A stretch of 64,000 nucleotides of DNA from Turbatrix aceti (taxonomy: Eukaryota; Nematoda; Chromadorea; Rhabditida; Panagrolaimidae): contig OZ017766.1 in the NCBI GenBank assembly GCA_963969345.1, positions 9,424,001 to 9,488,000 of the forward strand, given 5' to 3'. The translations under genes and the position numbers were made by a program. The first letter of the stretch is position 1. Each line of letters opens with the position of its first letter. This document shows positions 10,391 through 23,338 of the stretch, piece after piece. The notes beneath the pieces are model-generated. The model was not told the origin of the DNA, made no database searches, and saw nothing but the letters and a program-made list of their open reading frames with translations.

Positions 10391-12575
10391 TCAAATCTTG
10401 GCCTTGATCAGCTTAGGATCAAGAACCTTCTGAAGCTTCATAGCCTTGGCGATGTTGCCCTTGAGCTTGAGTTTGCCCTGCATGAAGGCCTGATCAGGCT
10501 TCAGTTTTCCTTGTGCAAGTTTGATAAAATCATCGTCGCCGATTGTGACTTCGACGTCGACTTTCCCGGTCCCGCCGTTGGTTCCAATGAAAGGAGGTGA
10601 CTTGTAGAGGTCAATGGTCCACGTTTTGGACACCTTTCCTTTCGACACGTTGATCCGGAAGGAGGTCTTCAGGTCCTTGACCAGGTCCGCATCTTGTCCG
10701 GCGCGTTGTTGGATTTCTGCAAAAATGGCGTCGGATGCGAGGGTTTTTTCTGTGGGAAGGGAAATTGGAAGGTTGGCGGATGGAGGTTTTGCGCCGGCGG
10801 CCAGACGGTAGAGAGCGACGACAATTGCTCCGCCGATGCCTGAAATTTTAACACTGTGTAGCGGATTGCAGAATTTTTTTTGTTTTGTATTCTTTTCTTT
10901 TTTTTGTATAATAGAAAATTTTTTTTTGTGGTTTTTTCTTTTTTTGTAGAAAAAATTTTTTTTGTAGTTTTTTCTTTTTTTTTAAGAAAAAAATACAAAA
11001 AAAAATTTTTACATAAAAAATTTGGGGTTGTTTGTAAAAATTTACATAAAAATTTTTTTTTTTGTATTTTTTTCTTTTTTTAACCCACCAATATTGTGCT
11101 GCATGGCGACCTTGGCATTGGGCACCTGACGAACTCCGCATCGACCACGAAGCTGGTTCGACAACTCGACAACCTGGGCAACTCCGGTGGCCCCGATGGG
11201 GTGACCCTTGGAAATTAGGCCTCCGCTGGGGTTGACAACCCACTTTCCGCCGTACGTGTTATCGCCCGCGTCGATCAGAGCCCCGGCTTGACCGATCGGG
11301 CAGAGACCAATTGCCTCATAAGTAATGAGTTCATTGGCGGCGAAACAATCGTGGCACTCGATGACCTGGATGTCAGCCGGGGTGATGCCTGTCTGACGGT
11401 AGAGATCTCTCGCAGCAACCTGGACCATGTCAAAGCCGATCATCTTGATATTTGAATTTTCACTAAACGCAGATGGAAAATCTGTTCGAAGCTGCATGCC
11501 AAGGATTTCTATTGCTTGATCCCGGAGTTCAGGGTGGGATGCCAAGAAGCGTTCGGAGACGATAATGGCAGCGGCTGCGCCATCCGAAGTCGGACTGCAT
11601 TCCAGGAGTCCGCAGAAATCATAGATTTTACGAGCGTTCAGGACCTGTTCGAAGGAGAATTCCTTGGTAAACTGAGATTTCGGGTTGTGGACCGAGTGTT
11701 TGTGATTTTTGTAGGCGATCTTGGCAAAGTGTTCTCGTTTTGTGCCTGAAATTAACAAAACATTAAAATTAATTTAAAATTAATTTTTTTAAATTTTTTT
11801 TTAAATTTTTAAAATTAAAAAAAAATAAAATTATTTTTTTTTTAAATATAATTTTTTTAAATAAAAATTTTTCATTAAAACTGGTTATCGTATGACAATA
11901 AAATGACACAGTTTTTTTCCATCATTTTAAATTTTTTTTCAAAATAATTTTTTTTGTGTTTTTTTTTATTTTAAATTTTTTCGTAATTAATTTTTTTTAC
12001 ACTTTTTTAAATTTTTTTTACAAAATTAAACTGTTCGCAAGGAGTAATTCTTTGTAAAAAATACCGTATTTTTCCATGTGCTCTTTTCCAGCATTGGTAA
12101 ACATCTGACAGGTGACAGGTGCCGGAAAGAGACCGTAAGTGTCAGCCATGACTTGGATATGATTGTCGACAGCCGTAGCACGGTTGTCTGGATTACTGCT
12201 CATGGCTTCCAGAGATCCAGGAGCCATCTTCTCAAATCCAGCAGAAAGTACGACATCTGCATTTCCGCTCTCGATTATCTGCTTTGCGAGAAAAACTCCC
12301 GACGATCCGGATGCGCAGGCATTGTTCACGTTGTAGATTGGAATCCCTGTCATACCGACTTCGTAGAGCGCACGCTGGCCGCAACATGTACCGCCGTAGA
12401 GGTAGCCCACCGTCGCCTGCTGAACGTCCGTGTACTTAAGCTTGGCATCGGCCAACGCATCCAAAACAGCTTCCTTGACGAGTTCGGGAAAATCTTTGCC
12501 GGTTGAACCGGGCTTTGTGAACTTGGTCATGCCGACGCCGACGACGTAGACCTTGGGCTTCGGGAGTGCAGACAT
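10391..12575 (-). CDS. Sterol carrier protein x: peroxisomal 3-ketoacyl-CoA thiolase fused to SCP2
   Basis: Exons 12065-12575, 11089-11745 and 10391-10839 join in phase to 1617 bp (538 aa), close to the roughly 547 aa of human SCPx. The start is the ATG at 12575, which precedes [18 protein letters not shown], the usual thiolase N-terminus. The thiolase domain (about 8-405) carries the nucleophile Cys87 in NNACASGS, the ECHDCFA motif (302-304) and GHPIGATG with His352. A hinge leads to the SCP2 domain (about 422-538: [30 protein letters not shown]). The protein ends in AKI, a peroxisomal PTS1-type tripeptide. Family role: thiolytic cleavage of branched-chain and sterol-side-chain 3-oxoacyl-CoA, with lipid transfer by SCP2. 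Introns are 319 and 249 bp, AT-rich. An acceptor TTCATTGCAG ends at 12604, 28 bp upstream of the ATG, and could receive a spliced leader or end a 5' UTR intron. C. elegans DAF-22 is the thiolase relative without the SCP2 part. Confidence 0.93.
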
Positions 12576-14715
12576 TTTTGGGGTGCCAGAAGGAGTCTTA
12601 TAACTGCAATGAACAATAAATCGACCTCTTAACAGGGCTTCACGGGCACGGATGGGCATAAATAACTTTTGGAAATGTAAATAAAAAATTTACGTTTCGA
12701 ATCTCAAAATTAAAAAAAAACTTGAAAACTGATCTCGATTGTGTAAAAAACCTTTTGTAAATTTTTTTAAATGGAAATTTTTTTGAAAACTGGAAATTTT
12801 TTTTTGCAAATAACTTTTGTTAAAAAAAGCAAAATGCCATTATTCAAGCAGGTGAGACAAAAATAACTGATTCATTCTTGGTATGTTGAACAAAAATATT
12901 CAAAAGTTTCACGTACAACAACCAAATCGACAAATAAGAACGTCTCTCTTCACCGGTGTTTTGTCGTAATCGTCGTCGTCGTCTTTGGTGATTGTGGTAG
13001 TCGTGTGGTGTGTTGCTGTTGTTGAATTGACCGACATGGTCACAACACAAGAGTTGTAGTCTTTGCGCTGCTTGTCACGATAAAATCAATATAAATGGAT
13101 GGATACCTCTTTAGGTTGAACCTGGCTACAGCGAAACGGGTTGTACATAAATAAAATAACTGCCGGAGGAACATACTTTTTTTCTGATTAAAATACCAAA
13201 ATACATATTTTTTTACAAAAAAAAATGGATGACCACGTTTTCATGCAAACCAATTTTGTGGAAAAAAAATTTCAAAAAGTAATGTTAGGAATTTTTGTTT
13301 GAATTTTATGAAATTTGAAAAACACTGTTCAGACGTCAAGTTGCTGTCAATAATTCACAAAATAATATTCCGAGTTTTTGAGCGTTCTTTGTAAACTATT
13401 TTTTAAAAGTTTTATGATTTATATTTATTCTGTAAACTTTGGACCGAATGAATCGATTTTGACTCTGAATCATAATCGAGAGTCTATTTTTTTCAGAAAC
13501 AAAACATTGACAAAAAACTTCGATTGTACATAATTATTTGTCAATAAAAACTGATTATCAACTGTTGAATTCTTTTTTTTTTCGAAAAAAAACATTCAAA
13601 GTGAGCGGTAAAGTTAACTGCAGAATCGTACAATGATCTTTTCTGTTCGGGTTTGTAGCATTTAGAATGATCAGAAAACACGATATTTGCATTTCGAAAC
13701 GGAAGACATAATATTTATTTCTAACAAAAAATACTTAATTTCTCAAATTTTAAACTGTATTGTTGTTCACATGCAAAACTTTGAAACTGTTCAAGTTGTC
13801 GGTGATAAGATTCGTGGCTTCGAAGTTCTCGGAAAATATTACACAATTCTGTAATATGATATTTTCTAATTGAAAGTTGTTCAATTTGTATTTTATATCA
13901 ATTTTTTAAAACTGCTTGTAATTACGGGGCAGGATGAAAATGCAATCACTGATGAGCGGTACATATGTGAGTCATTTTGACGACCTTTTCGGTTACAGGT
14001 TGAATTCATACATAAATATTTATTATAAATAAAAAAGATTTTTTAAACTAAATAATCCTGTGGCAAATTTTTTAAATGACAAATTCAAAAAAAAAAACAA
14101 GCCTGGGTAGGGCCCTTCGGGGTGCATTAATTTTTCACTAAAAAACTGGTTCGTAATTAGTTTTGCGTGCAAACAAATATAATTAACGTTATAATTAATA
14201 TATTTAACGGCAAAAAGTATAATTAGCGTTTATGAAATTGTAAATGATTTCTAGTACTTGTATAATGTAATGATGTAATGTGCACGTTTGTGTGATTGAT
14301 TGATTAACTGATGAAACCTTAAACGCCTCGATTATTTTTTTTTCGTTAAAACAATCACATCGAAACTGGGTAGATCATGTTGTTTATGAAAATTATAAAC
14401 ACAATACAAAAAAACAAAACAATAGCATAATAATGTGTTGTTGTAGTAGTATGTGACATAAAGGAAAGGTGTGAAGGAAGGATGCCAAATGGAGAAGACC
14501 TAGGTGCCGCGGGCTACTATGATATTTATTAGAGGCCACAGTGAATACAAAGTATCATAATATAAAGTACAGTAGACTGACCAGATTGGGTAATGCAAAA
14601 ACCGAGTAGTATGTGAAAAGCTACAAAAAAGAACGTATTTTTTTTGACAATAGAAAATGAGCAAGAACATTGTTTGCCAAAAATTTGAAAAAAAACTGCT
14701 GAGGACGTGAAAAAG
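12576..14715. other. Intergenic between the SCPx gene and the FAM89/LURAP-like gene
   Basis: No supported gene. A (CGT)n-rich patch lies at about 12968-12990. TTTATT at 14525-14530 (AATAAA on the minus strand) is a probable poly(A) signal for the gene ending at 14716. Otherwise AT-rich, with the A-run-CTG motif on the plus strand. Confidence 0.5.
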
Positions 14716-17700
14716 TCAAACAAAAGTGCCCTGTGCGTCGTTGCGACGGGTAATGAGTCGACTGCCGGCGGGGATGGTGAGAGGAGAGTTGAGCATGCGA
14801 GCGAGGGGTGGCGCGTAATCTGGAGACAGAGACACGGATGGCGTCTGATCTGGCTGGTTCTTGACGTAGCTGAGCTGCGATTCGACTGTACGAAGGGATT
14901 CCAGGATTTGCGCATCTCGGGCTCGCATTTCGAGCTAAAAAATGGGATTTTAGTAAACTTGTAAAGTTTTTTGAGGAAAAATCACTGTAGATGCAGCTTG
15001 CTGACAGGGAGTTTTGACGTTATCCTGGCCAACCGCCAACCACAACGTACGATTTTAGGTTTCACAAAATTATGTTTGCATTTTTGGGTAAAAACTGATC
15101 CCAGGCAGTAAATAAATGAAATGAAATGAACCTCTTTTTTCGAATCAAAAAAAGGAAAAAAAACTATTTTTTATTTCTTTTAAATAATTTTTTTTTGATT
15201 TTCAATTTAAAAAAAAAAGTTTTATAATTTTTTTAAATTTTAATTTAAAAAAAATAATAAAAATTTTTTTTTGATTTAAAAAAAATTCAACAATACCAAA
15301 AACTTTTAACTGAATTTCCAAGTTTTAACATTTTTTTCTTTCTCTTTTTTTCTTTTTTTTTTTTTTAAAACTCACCAATTCCTGTTTTAGATGCCCAAAC
15401 AGATCACTCCAAGACTTGAACGTGTCCGACGTCTTCGCAGCCTTGAGACTGTTCCTGCCACTGTCGGTGGTGGTGGCAAAGCTGCGGTTCGTAGCCTCCG
15501 AATTCCCAGAAATAGATTTATCTTCACCGCCCGAGAACACTCCGTCGTCGGTCCCGATTCTCGAAGGCGCCACCGATGATTTGCAGGGTGGCGAGTTGGT
15601 CGACGAGCACGAAGCAGTCGCCGAAGAGTCGAGTTCCTCGGTCGCGATGTCCAGCTCGGTGCCGTTGCCTTCGTCGTCGGAGTCGATCTGGTACTGGATG
15701 TTGTACGGCAGGAAGGGCACTTCTTCGGGCTCCGGCAGGTGGATTTCGTAGAATGGGCTTGTGGCAGCGCGAAAGACGTCTTCGGCGTGCTGGACAGATG
15801 ACTGGGATTTGCTGGCTGATCGGAGACGCTTGGGCAGGGTGGTACCATTGGTGTAAAGTTTTTTGAGGAAATTTTTGGTTGCCTGAAGATTTGAAATTTT
15901 TTTAGGGAATTTTAACTGCGTTGCCGTTTTTTTTTTGATAAAAATTCTTTTTACAAACCTGCAACGCAGAATTTGACTTGGAATTCGAATTTTTCTGTCC
16001 AAAAGTTGACGGTCTCTCAGTTCGTCCGGGAGCAATGACGGCAAACCGAGTCGCACCGTCAAACGAACGTGTCCGTTTGTGCAGCGCCGAAGTTGCGCCA
16101 GGTGGGCAGAATGACGTCTTGCTGGCAGCCAGGTGCTTGGATGACGCAGACGTCGAGGGCTTTTGATGCTTCTCAAGTCTGAGTGATCGCGTCACATCCG
16201 AGTAGACCAGACGATCGTTAAGCGCATCCATCGACCGGTTCATGCCTGCGTACCTGGTCGGTGTCATCTTTGTTGGAGCGCCTGGAAATGGGAAATTTTA
16301 GGAAAAGGGGTTAAAACTGTTTTTTAAAAAACAAGGGTCAAAAAAAATCTAAACAAATGTAATACATAACAAAAAATTTTTTTTTAAAATGAGTTCTTTA
16401 TACCCGTGTTCACAAAAAAAAACCTATGCCACTTACGATATCCATTGTGCGCAAGGCAGTAATCCAGGTACTCAATTGAGGAAAAGCAATCAGGTTCATG
16501 CGCCGGAGTTGGGGTAGCTGTCGTCATGGGAGATTTTGTGGCTGGAAGAGTGCGACGACGAACGGATAGCGATGGAGTGGTCTGCGCGCACTGATGAAGG
16601 CAGATAGGCTCTGTCTTGGGGCTGAAATAAAAAAAAAACGTCAACTCAACTATTTTTTTATTACATATTTGATAGCTGTAAATCCGTTTATCTATCATTA
16701 ATCAATCCATGGTCATTAATGCGAAAACAATAGCATGGGAAACTGGGCATGGGAAATGGGAAACTACAAACAAGATTTGTTGCAATCTGTTTATTTTCAG
16801 AGAAAAAAAATTGGAAATGCAAGTTTTTGTTTGCAGTGTCGATTTTGTGGCACACCTGTGCTTCCGAAACTGTTCCTCTGTCAGAATTTTACGCCAAAGT
16901 CAAAGTCGTAATTTTTTTCAAATAAATATTTTTAAACCAAAAAACTGAAGCAATTCAAATGCGACATCAAAGAAAAAATAAAACAATGCACACTGATACC
17001 AAAAGTCCTCGTATTGAAACTTTTAGGGCATATGTACTAAAACGGATGTTTCGGTCAAGTGTTTTATTTTGAAATATTCACTGAACCTTTATTGTTTTTT
17101 TTGACAAAAATAAAAATGATATTTATTAATTAACCCCATCGAAGAAAATTAACTGGCAATTGGTTATTTTCGTATTAAAAAAGGACACGTGTTCACATGC
17201 GTCAGAAGTAAAATATGTATCAACAGGTGTGTGATCAAAACAAAAAAAAAGTTTGTTTAAAGAAGATACATATTTATTTTTTATAATATTTACATGCATC
17301 TGTACTTTGGCAACGTGCCGAATGTATAACTGGTTGAGAACAAATGAAGAAGGAAAATATAGGAAAGATGAGGACAACAATTGCAACAATTGTGAGCAGG
17401 CTGAGACTGGCAAGCGTTTGTTTGGCTGACTGATTGCTCATCCCCCTGTTTGTTGCAAGTGTGGAGGAATGAATTGACAACGAACGACAGCCTATGTACA
17501 CCGATCCCCCCACCACCCCCCCCCCCCTCTTCGCCTTCCGTCCCCCTTTTTCTCTCCGTGATACGCTTGGATGATTGCCAGGATAAATTGGTGAGAAAAC
17601 AGAGACAAACAACCGGAAAGGCGTTGAGAACAATCGTCCGAAGGTATTACAAAAGAAAAGCAAAGAAGCATGACGGAGATGAAATAATTCAATTGAAAAA

Positions 17701-19961
17701 AATTAATTGGAGGGGGGGGCATTGAATTATCATAAATAGTATTTTTTGCGGTAGAATTTTTGTATTTATAAAAACTGCACGGGTTTCGTAATTAAAAACA
17801 AAATTGACAAAAAAAAAAGGTTGACAAAAATTGCCAAGAATTTTTTTTATTTTTTGTACTGTTTGCACTATTTTTTGATGTAAAACAAATAAATACTAAA
17901 AATAAACTGGAAATCAAACGTGTCAAACAAAATGACAAGATTCAAGTTTAAATTTGTAGAACAGTTTAAAAAAAGTTGTGTTTCACTGATTTCATGAGGC
18001 AATTTTTTTTTAAAACATGCAGTTGTGTGAAAAACAAAAAAAAATTAGAAAAACTGTCTTTACTGGCGGTACATCTTGTTAATTTTTTTTTTGGAATTTC
18101 AAAAAATCTATGATCTAAGTCATATTTTATACACAGCCAGAAACATAAATATTTAAATAATTTCAAACACTGTTTACATTATTATGGTGTATGAAATTTT
18201 TTTAAAAGATCAGATTAACGCTAAATAAGTTGGTTGGTTGTTTTACACTGCCTTTCGCGAAAAACTGCAAAAATACATAAGACAAAACAAAAAAAAAGAA
18301 ACAACAGTGTGAAAATTTTAGAAACTGGGGGGCTGGTCAAGTGACGAGATTTTGAAGGGGCAGGCAATCCTAACGTCATTTCCGACAGGATAAAAAATGT
18401 GGGGGACGATCGGACGAGCTCAAACAGGAAGCCGAAGATCCCGAAATCTTGATCACAATTCACGATTTTTTTTTTCAAAAATACAAGCGGCTTCGATTTG
18501 CATTGAAAGCACAAAAAAACTGTTGTTGTAAATATGGGCGCGCAGTAGCTGAATCTACGAGAGGGGTGCTGCGCAAATGTGTTTTGAAGGCGTCAAAGCA
18601 AACTTGAGCCGCTGTTTTTTTTGCTTTACATTTTTGCCGGGTGTTCAAGTGGACTCTTGCTTGCGCAAACTTTTGAAAAACAGATTTTGAAGAACTTGAC
18701 GTGAGGAAATGAAAAATAATTTTTTGATGTACGCAATGCAACTTGCGAGTTTGTATGTAGTGTACAAAAAACTGCAATTAACAGAAAAAACCAGAGTCAA
18801 TTTGAACAAACACTAAATTCAAAAAATCATTTGAAAAACACAAAACCCATTTTCGATTTTTGGCACTTTTATCAACAGTTTGTCTACATACATGATAAAT
18901 ACTCGCCGTCAGCCAAACCAGTACGCCCCAGTCCTTATACATATCGTAGTCATGTTTGCATTAAATTCATTAATTTAAAATGAAAAATGTGGTTTCTCGG
19001 AGATCAAAAAGTCGCCGCCGCATGCGTCATGTTTCGTGCCTGCTGGAAGTACATAACAAGAGACAAGTCCCGGGCTCGGTGTCTCGGCAACGAAAATAAT
19101 AAACAAATAAATATCTGCAATATCTGCATGACGGATACATAGACATATTTACACCGGGTGTTTCTTTGTCTCTTCAGAAATGATAAAAGCGAAAATTTTT
19201 TTGTCATAAAAAAAACTGGATGACGTAAATAATTTTTATTATGAATTTTACTTCGAGTGCCATAAAAAATTGGAAAAAAAACTCTAAACAATCAAATATA
19301 TTTACACAAAAAAACATAATAAACTGCATTGGTTTGACGTCGTGTATTCTGATACTAAAGAAAACAAATGTTGAACAAATGTATTTACTACAAAAAAATT
19401 TTTCCATATATTTAAATGCTGTTTTTTGCTTATTTATTAAAAAAACGTTAGTAGTATAATAACGCTAAATTGAAAATTAAAAAAAAACTGGGATGTCATC
19501 CACATCTGATTTTGGACCATTTTTTAAAAAATTTTAAAAATACAACATTTTTTATAATTTAATTAAAAAACATAAAACTGGAAAGTTTTGTTCCGTTTTG
19601 ATCATGTAAAAATTCAAAAACAAGGCAACGAGTTTACAAAAAACCCCAAAAACAAACAAAAACTGTACTCCGTAAATCGAAAATCCTTTTTATTGAAAAA
19701 CTAGGACAAATCATTGCAATTTCGGTTTCATGTAAAATGTTATATTTACTAAATACTGTTATGGCTTTTTGATTAAAAAACGTTAAGTAAATAAATCAAC
19801 TCGGTGTTCAACAAGACGAAAAACAGACCACAGCGACGATGGGAAGAAGAAATCGCGACCAAAACGAATCGAGACATTTACGCCTACGTGGACGTCATTT
19901 GTGCCTCCTAACATCTGGTCTAATGATAACTAACCACTGAGTAATGGTGAAATAAATAAAA

Positions 19962-20008
<47 letters not shown>

Positions 20009-23000
20009 ATATAAATTACACTAAATTTAATAATTTAAAAACTGGTGAAGACCAATGGTTCAGCGTCGAAATTTCAAAAATATTGAACTGCAAAAATTCT
20101 GAACTGTGAGTTGACAAAAAAACTGTGTTGCATACCTACTACGTTCGCACAAATGTATCAAATTACAGTCTCAAAAACTTATTGCAGACAACAAAGCTGT
20201 ATCGACAATGCATCGAGATCTAACCCAGAACTTTTCATTCTTCACCGCCGACATAAACCTGGAGGAAGGAAAAGTTTGTATGTACATTTCCAAAAAAATG
20301 CTATAATATGCGTAAAAAATCGATTATTTATGTAAAAAACTGTAGCTCAAAAAAAATATATAGTAATATTAAAAAATTATATAAAAATATTAAAAAATTA
20401 TTATAAATATAAAAATAAAAAATATTTATGTAAAAAATCAAATGCGTAAAAAACTGCATTTTTTTTTATTTTTTAAATTTTTTTGATAGAAGTAAATACT
20501 TTTTTAACAAATAGACCAAAAAAAACTGTATCAACGTTCATATCAAATTTCGCACTCAAAAAAACACATTGCAGACAAAAGAGTTGATAGACGTTGTAGT
20601 AAATACATATGAGTATTCGACCCGGAATTTCCCCTTTTTTCTCCGCCGACATGAACCTGGATCCTGACAATGAGGAAAGAGAAGCTTGTCAAGTGCACAC
20701 AAAAGCTGGAAAAAGGAGGAGATGAAAAAGCGTTCGCCGAAATATTCAACTCGCAGATTGCGGTCGACTATGGATAAACAAACTTGACCCCCTCCCCCAC
20801 AGTGTCTTCCCTGGATTCAGGGAGAACAAGCAGCAAGTCGGAGCGTCTCGGAGCAAGTTGAAAAATCGGGGGACACGCTTGCTTCGTAAACAGTTCACCC
20901 CCCCCCCAATCCATCCGGCCTCGTGTCAGCGTCGATGAATTCATGCTGGGAGAACGGATAAATATTTATTACGTACATACAATAAAAAAAGAACGGGAAA
21001 GACAAGACGAGTGTGCGTGCTGCGCAGGTAACTAAGTTGCTAAACGGGTTGCTCTGACAAAAAAATCAAACGTGAACGGAAAAAATCTCAAAAACTGACG
21101 GCGTGCAGTGCAGAAGATTTTTTAATGATGATTTTGTTAATTTGACATGAGACCAGAAATTGGGTTAAAAATAATTTTCCCGTGAGTGTTAACTGCAGAA
21201 ATATGTTTTTTTTTAAATGCAAACTTTTACATATTCGCTAAATTTTTCACTGAAAGACAAAATTCGATAAGAAAAACTGATTGATTCGATACATAAAGGC
21301 ACCAAAGATAAACTGAATTCAGAAATGATATAAAAATTTTTAAATTGTTAAAAAAACCCAACAAAAAAATATGAAAAGAAAATTTGTTTTTAATGTTAAA
21401 TATGTTTTTTTTAGTTTTAAAAATCTGGTTTCTAAAAAAAACTGATTACATACATCCAGAGGGCCAAAGAAACCCGATAAGATAGTGCTCTGTCAATTTG
21501 TTTTGTTTTTGAAAGATACAAATTATATATTTGGTAATAAATATTTAACTGTTCAAAATTTTTGGGTCTTCTTTACTTTCAAAAAATCAACGTACCACAA
21601 ATTCATAAGAAAAAAATCCTTAGCCATCATTTTTGCCAATAAAAACTGGGCATATATGCAATGTATAATAGAAAAAAAAATATTTATCCGGAATAACCAA
21701 GTTTGTAGATGATCACAACAGACCGTAAACAAAACAAAAGAATCCGGAGGCAATCTTAGTATTGGTACAACGACTTTTCTCGCACACACTTATGTACATA
21801 ATGCCTTTTTGATTCTTCAATGCGCCCGGCAGTCGTTAGTTTACCCAGCCTCCCTCTCTCGTTGTCCACCCTTTATCTCGCCGGCAGCAAAGCATCGATG
21901 ACCGGCGACCGATGACCGGCGACGGACGGCTTAGTGTGATATTTTTCGAGTTATCGCATGGCCCGGCGGCGCGGAATCTTTAACAAAAAAAAAAGGGAGA
22001 TTACACTACACCCTTCTAAATATATATTTTTTTGACCGCTTGCTGTGTTTTTCTTTGACCGGGTAGAAATTACAGCTGGGGCATTAAAAAGCGATAAGCG
22101 CAAACAAACAGCCCGGAGGGCTTGGTGGGGGACTTCAATGAAAGTGTCGAACACAATATTGAAAGTTTTTTTTGTTGTTTGTATACTTTTTTTTTGAAAG
22201 ATGGGTCGGGGCGTAAAACTGTGACAGGAAACTATATATTTAGTTTATTAATTCAAACAATAGTATTATCTATAAAATTAAATATTATAATATTTTTTTT
22301 AGTTAAAAAAACTGTCTCTGTCAATTTTAGAACGACAAGTTTTTGAACGACTTGTTTTTGTATTTTTTTGAATCCACTGTACCGAAGGGGGCAAAAATTG
22401 CAAATTTGTCATTTTTTTGTAAACTGCTCATACTATTTTGAATGTCTATTCTATTTTGTTTGTAACAGATCTGTAAATTATTTAACAAATATTTGATGCA
22501 ATGACCAAAAAAAACTAAACTACGTTTTGTAGAACGTTAGTTACTAATTCGTTCACTGTCAAGTCCTTGGAACATACCTTCATTATTTCTGCGTACAAAA
22601 AAATTTGACTCAAAAAAAACTGGATTCCATACGTCCAAATCAACCCTTCCTCAATTTCTTGCATAAATCAACAACAGCACGTAAAATGGCTAAAATTAGC
22701 ACCAGTTGCAGAGAGATGCAAGAAACAAACAAAAAAGAAAGGCGTCAAATTGCGTAATAGAAAGAAGGCTGTAATTGTACCTGTTTTTTTATAGAAAAAA
22801 AGTGTTGGACTTTTTACGTGAGAAAAATGAGGATGAGGCAAAGGAGGATACAAAGACGGAGATAAAGACAGAAAAAAACTGATGCAGATTTAAGTTTGAG
22901 GCTTTCTGTAAACTGTAAAAATTGGTAAAATATCACAGTATGCAGTTTAAAAAAATTTCAATTCCATTTTACGCAGCTAAACTGCAAAGTGTGAGATCAT

Positions 23001-23325
23001 AAATAAAAAATTTTCCATGAAAGTTTCCGAAGTCAACAAAAAATCAAAGTACATATAAACTGTAGAAAAAAGAAACAAACCTCTCGCTGATCTCATCAAA
23101 ATCCATGACAGCCACGCCGTGGGGGGTGAGGTCTTCAGGTTGTTCGGATGCCGCCCTGGGGGGTAGTCCACCGGCTTTGAGGCAAGTTATCCGGTTTGGC
23201 TTCCGATCCAGAAATCGACGAGCCTCGCCCGGTTTCCACGTTCCAAACGCGACCGAGCGGTACTTGTTGAAGGATCCTCGGACGTCGTTGTACGTTGTCC
23301 GATCAAGTGTCAGAGATTGTGACAT
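14716..23325 (-). CDS. Putative FAM89/LURAP1-like coiled-coil adaptor protein
   Basis: Exons 23081-23325, 16437-16621, 15959-16281, 15376-15882 and 14716-14934 join with matching phases to 1479 bp (492 aa). The ATG lies one base after the acceptor TTTCTTTCAG, as expected for a trans-spliced mRNA. The first intron is about 6.46 kb. Linking exon 1 to the rest rests on the phase-2 match, minus strand and shared style, so extra exons are possible. Most of the protein is polar and low complexity (Ser/Thr/Asp-rich). The best conserved-looking parts are RYAGMNRSMDALNDRLVYSD, an acidic stretch (YQIDSDDEGNGTELD) and a C-terminal amphipathic helix starting LKQELLEMRARDAQILESL (about 416-434). Its spacing (L-x2-E-[ML]-x3-R-x2-D-x2-[IL]-L-x2-L) matches the short core I recall from FAM89/LURAP1 adaptors. 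That is a resemblance, not a proven homology. No signal peptide or membrane segment is seen. Confidence 0.6.
16622..23080. other. Large inferred intron 1 of the FAM89/LURAP-like gene
   Basis: AT-rich, with islands of higher GC (about 17300-17700 with a C-run at 17507-17528, 18300-18700, 20550-20950, 21830-22130). None gives a convincing exon. A minus-strand frame from about 17441 encodes a peptide of about 55 aa with one hydrophobic helix, but nothing else supports it. It contains a LINE 3' fragment (19798-20010) and many plus-strand A-run-CTG motifs. Confidence 0.45.
19798..20010 (+). mobile_element. Severely 5'-truncated LINE fragment (same family as 2.2-4.5 kb)
   Basis: The sequence from 19798 (AACTCGGTGTTCAACAAGAC) matches the reverse complement of 2240-2405, keeping only the last 37 or so codons to the stop at 19909-19911 and the 3' UTR. 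It ends in a long AAAT-type repeat tail (about 19951-20010). It lies on the plus strand, opposite to the host gene. Near identity to the larger copy suggests both come from a recently active lineage. Confidence 0.88.
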
Positions 23326-23326
23326 T

Positions 23327-23338
23327 CTGAAAGAAAAA
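23327..23338 (-). promoter_or_regulatory. Probable spliced-leader trans-splice acceptor
   Basis: The minus strand reads TTTTTTCTTTCAG directly followed by A and the ATG of the FAM89/LURAP-like gene. A start codon one base after a strong acceptor leaves no room for a cis-spliced 5' UTR exon of useful length, and is typical of nematode SL sites. Confidence 0.5.

Noticed and set aside
10848..11243. Lys-rich minus-strand frame within the SCPx region
   Set aside because: It runs out of frame across exon 2 and through the A/T-rich intron 2. The thiolase reading frame explains the exon.
17274..17663. Minus-strand frame of 129 codons with a hydrophobic segment
   Set aside because: The upstream half crosses a C-run and low-complexity DNA. 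Only a peptide of about 55 aa with one helix looks plausible, and nothing links it to a gene.
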